From the NCBI GenBank assembly GCA_026770025.1, contig JAMXDE010000003.1, forward strand, positions 2,046,001 through 2,110,000: a DNA stretch of 64,000 nt, read 5' to 3'. The notes under the pieces were generated by a model. The model saw only the letters and a list, made by a program, of their open reading frames with translations. It was not told the origin of the DNA and did not search any database. Shown here in pieces: positions 9,480-19,800 of the stretch; position 1 is the stretch's first letter; each line of letters starts with the position of its first letter. The position numbers and the translations under genes are program-made. This DNA comes from Craspedostauros australis (Eukaryota > Bacillariophyta > Bacillariophyceae > Mastogloiales > Achnanthaceae).

Positions 9480-12400
9480 GACTTGATGTTACCTTGGTTG
9501 AATAGTTGGTTGATCTGCTTCCTTGCTCGTTAGGTGGCTTGGTGGACGCGGTTGTATGGCTTGTTGTACTACACAGTACGGTATGGAATGATATGATATC
9601 CAATGGCCTTGGATTGTTCACAAGAAGAGATGAATTTTGTGAGTCCAATCGCTGGAGTTGTCTTGTATCTGTACGCAGTTGTTGTTTCGGCATGTGTTTG
9701 TGGGCACGTACCATGCCACGCGCTGGCCTGGGAGTGAAGGAGCAACGCGGACCAGATTAGCGCTAAGCCACGGAGTGCGTCAACGGCTTATCGCGATGTT
9801 GTTGTTGCTGCTCTTTGAGAGGCTCGGTCTGTGGTGGTTGGATTTGCGCGGCGCTGTGCGTGTACGCCAATTTGAAGCCAAGGCAAAGGGATGTTCTCGT
9901 AACATCCCACACGGTGAGCACCACATGGTCGACGATTCGCAAAAGTATCGGGTCTGGTGGATGTAAATGTCATCGAGAGACAGATGTTGGTGCTGACGAA
10001 ATCGCGAATGACATCATCTGCCTATCGCGTGTGGAGCACGAGCGTGTGCACTCAGGCGTGTGGTTTTGAGGTACAATTTCACACAATTGCTCCGCAACGT
10101 GGGTATGATGACAAGACAGGGAGAGGCAGACAGGTGTTGGCGTGGAAATAGTATTCCACAATAGATTTTCAAGCCGCCACTGTACAGCCCCCACAAACAC
10201 GCAACACTCGTCACGTTCTCTTATCCTCCAGTCATCATTGTTCTACCACCGTCAGCAACGTACCAGATGGAGCGGAGGCGCCTTCCCTTGTTCTTGTTGT
10301 GTCGCTTGGGGCACATTTCGATGCCAGATGGCACGTTGACATCACCCTTGGCAGCCAAAGCGGCGTGCTCTGCAGGAGATACTGGAAGGGTGTATAGCAC
10401 TAAGTGCGTGAAGGCGATTGCGTTCGCCTTTAACAGATTGATTTTGCATCGGATCGCGGAATAACAAGTGTGCGCAACACTCCAGGTACCCTGTGCTGCT
10501 CCGCACACTCGCGCGTGTGCGCCACATCTCAATCGACACGTCGTGCTCTGGCCGCTGCCTTTCGCGCCAACACAAGGCCAGATTTCGGTGCCAGTCGAAC
10601 GTACTCGTATTGCTCGTGCTTTTGTGTCCTCAACCACGCCCAATCAGAACGCCATCTGTCGCGTGTCTGTGATCATGGATTCGTTTCGGGTTCTTCCCAC
10701 ACTTCTTTGGGCAAGGCGTCCTCTATGATTTAGTTCACGGAACTGGATTCTCCTCTCTTGGGGAATCTTAAAATCCCAATCTCAAAGAAGCACACGCAGA
10801 AGTCTGCAACGCGGCGCAACGTACACACGAGGAGAGGAAGTGCAGAGTCGAGCAGGGTATTGGACACACACTGCCAGTACAGCGCGCAATATCACCTCTG
10901 CCATGTTGCGAACAGCAGTGGACTCCGTCTATACTCCATACCCACCATTGTCCATACTCCTGCCATGCTGACCATTGCTGAGAGAAAACGCAACGACTCC
11001 ACCAACGAGAGATACGGCGAGTGGAGATGAAATGAGGATGCATCATTGGGAATCATCGTTCGTGCTCTCCCAGAACGGTTCGTTGCCGAAGGCATCACAT
11101 CATACGTAGTGTTGCACCGTCTTGGAAGATTGAGAAAGTCAGAGAAGGTCAAAGATACGCTTCAAATGGACTCACAAGTACATTATTTTGTACTCGTTTA
11201 TTGTGGTAGGTGTAGTATGAACCCAGCACATGGTTGCAATGCATAGAGTATGCGCGTATCGTGAAGTGTTCGCTTCGATGACGTCTACTCTCTGTACCAT
11301 ACTACGAGAAGCATACTGTGAGAAGGAATATGCCCGCCTCCTCATGTGTGCCTGCCGTGCCAGACATACTACTATTGTACACCATAGTACTATTGTGCAA
11401 TATTTTAATACCATGTATGAGCACTCGGGAGTCCTGTCGCTCCCCTTTTGTGAGGAGGCAACAGTTCAACCCCGATGGGCGAATGACCCTGATGATCAGA
11501 TGAGCATTCTTCGTCTTGTCGCGCCAACACTCTCGTGTTTCAATGGGGCTATTCCACGTCACTCTCCAACTTCTACCAGAGGTGGAATGTTGTGGCCCTT
11601 GGTCGAAAGATGTAAAACCAGGACTACCATGGAGAACGATGTCGACGCACCATCCACCCGAGCGTATCACATTTTGAACTGATGTTGGTGACAATCGTGA
11701 GCTGATGGCAGGACGAAAGAGAATGAACGTTGGTGGTGCCGCCAACCTCTGGTTTGGCAGGAACAGGGCTTGGTCAGAATCACAACTTCCAGTCGTTCTA
11801 ATCTACACTGTCCGAGAGGATCATCTTGCCGCATGTATTCCACATGCTGCAGCGCCTGGGACACGGTTGTAATTGTGATACTCGGCGCAGCTTATGAGTA
11901 TGTACTGTATGCATGGAATCGTTTGGTTGGCAACCCTGCCCGCTGTCTTTCTGCAGAACGGAAGTGCGGAGTTCTGCCAAACGTGTGGTCGTATGGATAA
12001 CATAGAATACCATACCTATTCCTACCATACACGCCACATGACTTGACAAAACAAATGCACCTGAAGTAAACCGATTGCGCGTACGCAAGATGATGACCAT
12101 GGTTCGGTGGCGGCAAGAGTTCAAGTCGAGATCGCGCAAATGAGCAGTCCACGACATCTACATACTCGCACGCGCAAACGACAGGACAGGGAAACAGTCG
12201 AGTGGGAAGGTCGCAAGAAGAATGGCGCATCCTACGACCTATGTACCTGGGAAGGTCAAAGCCCAGGTGCCAGAGCATCGGAAGAACCACCCAGGGTATG
12301 GTATGGCATGGTACAATGCGACAACGCGCTTTCCTTACCTACAAGCTACTCGTACCATACTCACGAGACGACGACAGCAATCAATCCAATCCACCAAATT

Positions 12401-13856
12401 GTGCGGCAACGAAAATACACGACTAGGCCGACGTCGGGAAGGAATAAGCTCATCAAGAGTAGCAATTAGTTTGCCTTCGTCGCCGTCCAAGAGAGCACGA
12501 ACAAGCCCTTGTCAATTGACGATCGCACGACCTCACAAGGGTTGATAGATTGATGGAGACGGAGTCGGGAGAACTCGGACAACCAGGGATGTTCTTGGAC
12601 ACGCAAGAAGCGATTGGCGATCTGCCACGGCATGCCGTGCTCATCCGGAGCTCAACATTCGGTAAATTGGTACCGCTGCGAACCTCGACACGTACCAGCC
12701 ATGGTGCCGACAAAGGCACGCCATTTGGAGCACTCGGAGAGCAGATCTTGCCTCTGCTACACTTGAGAGAGGACGTACCATGTAACCCAACTCCACAAGA
12801 GGGAGGCATTCCTACGGAGTAATACTCTATTCTGCCGATACTGGCACATGATGCGCTCTTGCACAAGTGGGCAAACACCGTTCGCGGAGAGCAGCACGCG
12901 TTGCTGTTTACGATCGACAAATGAGAGTACTCTCTCGCTGCACCCGAAGATTTGCTCAGTGTTTCGATTGGGCTCGGTTGGTTGCCTTCACTGTTGTGCG
13001 CTGGTCGACTTGAGCTCATGCGATTCCTCTCTCACTCGCTCAAGAGTCCACAGTGTTTTGAAGCAGTGGAGCAGCGCCGTGGATAAGCAAAGAATGGATC
13101 AACCAAGCAGCTTGCTACCATGATTCTCTCGCTCTGGGGGGGTGGTGTGCGGCTTTGAAGGCGATGCATTTGGGACTGGGCATGTGGCAAAACGATCAAA
13201 GCCTTCGCCGCCTCCTGGAATCCTGCCTTCCGAAAACCGGTTTCTGGTGTGATACAGGCAACTCTGCGCACGCGCCATCCGTGTCTCGCCATTACGCCCA
13301 CTTTCCTTTTCCCAGCTGCTACGCATGGCATTGGTCAGGTGGTGTTACCGCCATCTTGCCGGCTGACGACACGGGGTAGATCTGCTATGCCCTGCTCCTT
13401 CCAGGAGCATTCTCCCCATTAGTTCGGAAATGTCTCCAAGATTTGCGGTTTGGCGACATGAAGGCTGCTCCCGAATGCGGTCATGCGTCTCAAATGGGTC
13501 GCAGCCTGTCCATTGTTGCCTCTCCTTCTGGAGTCGTCCCGCAACCGTATTTGTGCAGAGCGCTGGCACATGTGTAGATGGACCAACCTAGTCCAAACCA
13601 AAGAAGAGTGTGCTCGCAAGCCATTGGAAATCGATGGAAACAGACACAACTAAGGCGGAGGGGACCATACGCAGAACATTGCAATGTAGAGGAGAGCAAT
13701 TCGATTTGGCTATTGTCATGCTGCTGCCACCAGTGGGGGACCAACGTATGACGCCACATTGAGAGACAGACGCACTCTTCCGAGTCGATTCTCCTGCGTA
13801 GCTCTGCTGAACTCTCTGCTGAACTGTATCTCCTGATACCATTTTACGCACCCCGC
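9480..13856. other. Gene-poor stretch
   Basis: About 4.4 kb with only short open frames on both strands, no recognisable domain, no tRNA-like cloverleaf noticed, and no clear transposon ends. The part nearest 13.86 kb should contain the 3' untranslated region of the two-SANT gene. Confidence 0.5.
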
Positions 13857-16800
13857 TTAGGATTGTGGCGGCGGCGGCGGAGGCGGCTGCTGTTGTTGCT
13901 GTTGATGGTGATGATGATGTTGCTGAGGGTGCCCAGATGGTGGCGCCTGCGCATCGCCATGGCCTTCGTGTCCCGCATGGCCAGCTGCGGCGCCAACGCC
14001 TGCAGCAGCTGCGGCCACTGCAACGGCGTTGTTGTTCAGTATCCCCTGTCTCGCAAGCACGCCAAGGATGTCGGACATGGCCGCGGAGTAGGCGGGGTCT
14101 CTCGACCTGTTGGACAGCACTTCCAACCCGAGACCAGGTGGCAACATCGATGCCAGCCCGCCTTGCGCGATGCCCGGGTTTTGGCCCAAGCCAGCACCCG
14201 GTGCAGATCCAGGATGCGCGTGGCCTCCAAACCCGAGCGCCGATCCAAGTCCGCCTGCGCCAGGCGCCATTGCCCCGGCACCACCGAGACCCATCATGTT
14301 GCGATTGTTCAGAGATGCTGCGAGGCTTTCGGTCGCAGCATCAGCAACGGGGTGCTCAATGCCATTCGCACCACCCAATATGGATCCGGCAGCACCATTT
14401 CCCAAACCCCCTGACATCAACAGGGATCGCAATTGGTTTGCCTGTTGTTGTTGCTGCTGGTGGTGATGATGTTGTTGCTGTTGCTGCTGGTGATGATGCT
14501 GCTGGTGGTGCTGGTGGTGCTGCTGCTGTTGTCTCAGTTGAAGAAGAGCCTGAAGACTGGACACATCATCCGTCGAATGCTGCAGCTGATGAAAATGCGA
14601 CAAGGCTGAGGGGTGTTGCTGGTGATGAGTGTGATGCCGATGCTGTTGTTGCATCGCGTTCTGTGTATACAAGCTTGGGAGTAGATTCGATAGGACCTGC
14701 TGGTGATGTGAATGGGTGTGATGATGGAACAGTCGCCGTGCTTCATCTTCCAACACCCCACCACCCTGATGTTGCTGTTGCGGCTGCTGTTGTTGTGCCG
14801 TTTGTTGCGATTGCGATGGTGGTTGCTGTTGCTGTGAAGGTTGCGACTGCTGTTGTTGTTGTTGTTGTTGTTGCTGCTGCTGTTGCTGTGAAGATTGCTG
14901 CTGCTGTGCACTCGTCTGCTGTTGCGCTTGCGTGTGAGGTTGGGTTTGTTGTTGCTGCTGCTGCTGCTGTTGCTGTTGCTGTTGTTGTTGCTGCTGTTGC
15001 GCTTGTGCCTGCGCTTGCTCTTGTTGCTGCCGTTGTTGGTGGAGCTGAGCCTGATGGATTGCGTGCTGAGATATTTGCTGGTGTGTTGCGCGTTGCTGCT
15101 GCTGCTGCTGCTGCTGGTGGTGATGTTGTGGCTGTGATCTACCTTGATGTTGTTGCTGCTGATGGTGTGTGTTCAACAAGTTCTGAAGAGTTGACTGGAA
15201 ATTGCTTTGCTGATCCATGGGCTGCTGTTGGCCGATATGTGGTTGCCTGGAATCCTCCGCACCGTGCGCCTGTTGCTGTTGCTGCTGACGCAAAAGGCGC
15301 TCGATCAATTCTTGTTCGTTGGCATTTGTGTCCATGCCGGCAGACATTTGCTTAGCGCGCAGCAAATCAGCGATTGATGGTTGACTCTCGGGGTTGGGGA
15401 CTGCGCTCTCGGCCCGTGCTGGCATGGGATCATCTGCCTGGACATGTGCTTGCGCCGGTGCATGGGTTTGAGCAGGTGTGAGCTGCTGTGGCGTCTCGAT
15501 TACATTTTTAGACTCATTGGTCGTTCGCAGCGGCTGGCCCGCCTTTGCTCCTTCGGCCTTGCTGAGTTGCAAGCTCTTGCGCTTCTTCCGTTTCTTTGGT
15601 CGATCGTCCCCTGTTCCAGTCACGATGTCTGCCGAAGCTTTCTTGCCTGGCTTTGCCACACTGGCCAAGCTGGAGAGGCCTGCAAGCGCCATCTCTGCGG
15701 CATCGCCAGCGCTCACGGTATCGCTTCCAGTCCGTGCACCAGGCCCAGCTTTTCTCTTCTTGCCCATCGTAGCACCAGACAGACCTTTCTGTGCTTCACC
15801 ACCAGCCCCGACGAGTGCGTTTGCAACTGCCGACGATGACGAGGGTTCCGTGCCCAGCACAGTATCCTCGTTTGCAGTGCTAACACCTGACTTGGTAAGT
15901 GGCTTCGGACTCCTTGTGACCTGCTTCTTGTAGTCGTAGTAGTAGTTCTTGATTTGCGACATGCTCTTCGTGCCCACGGCAGCCGATAGCATCTCCCAGT
16001 TGCGCCCATGCGTCTCCATCGCCTCGACAAACTTCTTCTTCTCTGCCGGCGTCCACTTTTGCGGAGCTTTGCGACTACTTGTCGGGGTACCAGGTTCGGA
16101 CAATTGCAGCGGTGGGTTTTCTTTCTCTCGCTGGGCCTGCTTTACTGGTGGCGGTTGCTGCAGCGCTTTGCTCGGCGCTTTGCTCGCCTTGCTCTCCTCC
16201 TTCCGTTTTTGCTGTAACTGTTTTTGCTGCAGCTGCTTTTGTTGCGCTTGTTTCTGCTGTGATTGCTTTGATGATGGCTGCTTTTGCTGCGGCTGCTTTT
16301 GCTGCGGCTGCTTTTGCTGCGATAGCTTTGACAATGGTTGTTTCTGTTGCGACTGCTTCTGTTGCGAAGACTTCTGTTGTGAAGACTTCTGTTGTGAAGA
16401 CTTCAGCTGTGTTTGCTTCTGCATCAATTGCGACTGCTTCTGTTGCGACTGCTTCTGTTGCGAAGATTTCTGCTGAGACTGCTTCTGCTGTTGAAGTTTG
16501 CGCTTTTGCTCTCCCTGCTGCTGCTGAGACTGCTTCTGCTGTTGGAGTTTGCGCTTTTGCTCTCCGTGTTGCTGTTGTTGTTGTTGTTGCTGCTGCTGCT
16601 GCGACTGCAACTGCTGTTCACGTTTGCGTTTGATGGACTCCTTGCGACTGTCCTTGTCGCGATTCTTCATTTTCGTTTTCACCTTTTCGTTTTCAGACTC
16701 GCGGCTCTTCAGTGGCTTCGACCGACGGGCCACGTCCGATCGTTTCCCATCTGCTGATGCCACCTGCTTTGCGGTCTGCTTCGCCGCGAGTTTCGCCGCT

Positions 16801-19800
16801 TGCTGCTGAGATCGACGCTCTTTCTTTGGAGTTTCCACACCGGCTGCATCGTTCTGCATTTCGAGCTTCAAGGATACTCCTGTCAGCAAGTCTCGAGATG
16901 CGAGTCTCAACCGGGCCACCTGCTCTGGTTCCAACAAGAACAAGGGATCCTTGGTTTTCTTTTTGCTTCCACTGCCGATGAGATTGGCACTCGAACCGCC
17001 GTAGGCACCACTAGCGAGCTTCTTCTTCGCGTCGCGCTTGGCGATCGACAGGCGTGCGTGTGCTCGGATCATGTTCTTGTCGTCCAGATCCATCTGGTCG
17101 AGCACCTCCCGTTGCAACGGATGCAGGAGATGAGTCGCGAATGTCCTGTCGGACGACGGGAGCTGGAACACCACTGGCTTCTCCTCGCTGGGTCCAGCAT
17201 GGACGGTGGCACCGACTGCCACGGCGGCTTGGACAGTGCTGTCCCAAACAGGGTACTCGCCCCTTCTCTTCCTCCGCATTGTGTGTTCCTTCAGGGCGCC
17301 CTTGTACGGGACTATTTGCTTCGAGTCGTAGTAGAACTTGATACAGTCCCTCGTGCTCTTGTTGCGAAGGAAGGTGGCGATCTTGCGAAAGTCCTTGGGG
17401 AACTGGAGAAAACGATCCAGGAAGATGCATTTCTCCATGTCGGTCCAGACGTTTTCATTCATCAGCCGCCTCTCTTCCTCCAGGGGATCCAGAATTCGCT
17501 GCGATGTGAACATGTTGACGAAGCGTGGGCTCTGCCTGGATTCCAACGGTCCGATCTGCCGTGGAATCTTCGATCCTCCTTGCTTGATCCTCTTCTCCAT
17601 AGCCTCCTTCGCCGCGATCTCAGCAATGATTTGCTCCTGCTCGTACTCTGTCCGAACCTCGTTGCCACGGCGGGCTCTTCGATACGGGTTGTTTGACGAT
17701 CTGGAGGACAGGGCCGATGCCGATGATACACCTGGCGTCGACGCGGCCGCTGACGATGGCGATATTCCAGCATCAGAAATCGAACGCCGTCGCTCCGGCG
17801 TGGACCGCGAACTGCCTTCAAAGATGGATGTCCGCCCGGCCTTGGCAACCGCGGTGGTCCGTTTTCGTTTCTTCGCCAGCTTGCTCTGCTGGTTGTTGTG
17901 CAACCTCCGGCGGACTTCGTACTCCACAGCCAACTCTCTCCAGCGATCCGTCTGACGGCGCTTATCCGCCCTCACGTGCTCCATCACACTGGGTCCGATA
18001 TGAGCAAAGATTTGTTCGTTTCGTTCGAAGTAGGGGCTTTCGTTTGGCTCGTGGAACACCGCAGTGGCAAGGCCAGTCACGTTGTTGACAAGCTGGCACC
18101 ACTCTTCTGGCGTCATGCCGTACTTGGGGTCCGGCACGTCATCTTGCCCAGCAGCAGCATCTGTTGAAGCGTCGGTGGACGTATCGGTAGAAGTATCCAG
18201 AGGTGTAGACGGAGGTGTGACTGTGGATGCATGCATGACAGGGCTGTTCACATCATCCACCTCTTCTGATCCCAAGCTCAAAGCCAAGCGATGAGCTTCG
18301 GCAGCCTTACGCTTGTTCTCAGCAATGATCCTCGTAACCACATCCTCCACCGGAGGGACAGTAAACACCACCTTCTCATTCGGAGGGGGTCTTTCAGATA
18401 GCTCCACCTCTTTCACGGCCGTATCGCACTCCTGCTGGGCCTCAGCAACGTTCGTGCCGCACGTGATGACGCTGGCTGACGTCTTTTCTACCTGCCGCGA
18501 GGCTTTGCTGATGTCCTTCTCGACGATATCCGATAACTTGGTCAGCTCGGCGTCCAAAACAGACTGAAGCTGCCCGACGAGGTCTTGCTTGGAGTGGATG
18601 TCAGCCGATGGTGCCTGGGCGCCTTCGTTGCGGCCGCTGATCGTCTTCGAGTCGCTTTCCGCTCCCGTGTTTGCGACCGCAACAGATTTGGCCATCCGGT
18701 CCGCGGCATCATGACTTGTCTCGAGTGTTGCCTCTGGCTTGGTCTTCACTTCCAGGCTTGCATCTGCAACCATGCCGGCATTTGGCAGCGTATCCATGTC
18801 GGTATCAACATCCATAGCAGTGCTGTCCGGAACCTCGCCTTCATCTGACTTCTCGGAATCATCCCCCCTGACAGTCTTTTTCTCCGTCTTCGCGTTGGGA
18901 TCCTTCGTAGCCGTCAAGATGGGCTCCGTAGCCGTCGCTGCGGTACCAACGCGGAAAACGAACGGGATGGCCACTCGAAACTGGTCGTTGCTCGCGCAGT
19001 CCTGCCAAACCTTGGCGCTCTCGGCTTCGAATGCTTGTTGCTCCTTCTGCAACATCTCCTCGAGCAAGCGATCTCGTTCGATGGCTGCCTGTTCCTCCAT
19101 GTCCTTGTCTTCGGCTTTTCGTGAATTTAACTTCTCAACCTTTGCATCTTCCAACCGCTTCGCCTCCTCGATTTTCGCTCGTTCCTCACGTTCGATGGTT
19201 TCCTCGAGGTCCGATTCCATCGTGGTCGTCTTGCTTCCCAACTCTTTGGCTGCCTTCTCGGCTTGGGCCATGGCATTCATGATTTGCTTTTTCGATGGAA
19301 GTTGCGTGGCGTCTGACACCCCGGGCTCTTCATTCGCATCGTCTGGCTTCGCCGCATCATCGTTGGTGCCGTCGTTGGATTCCTTCGCAACGTCTTTGGT
19401 CTTGTCATCGTCTTGGGGAGCATCGCTGGACTTCGATGATGCCTCCGGTTTGGTTTGCTCGTCGGGTTGCGCAGTGGGCGTTGTTTCTTGCGTCGCTGCT
19501 TTCTTCGAAATATCTGCCGTGTCATTTGAAGCATTGGCACTTCGCTGCGTTTTGTCATCGTCATCGTCATCGTCTTTCATTTGACACACGTCATCAAGGG
19601 TCTGCAACCGTGTGATCGCCCCTTTGACTCGGCCTCTGCCATCCTTCGCGAGGGACGATACAAGGAGCGGCGGTGGTTTGCTGTCGACCGCCTGCGTTGC
19701 AGCGCTCTTTTTGGATTGGGCAGGTGTGTTCATCGAAGATGATGACGCGCTGGGTGTGGCAATCGGCGTTGCAATCGTCGACGGCCGACTGCCACTGCGA

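Noticed and set aside
13865-15355. 496-codon plus-strand frame rich in Val/Ala
   Set aside because: Shadow of the polyQ region of the two-SANT gene (CAG read on the other strand).
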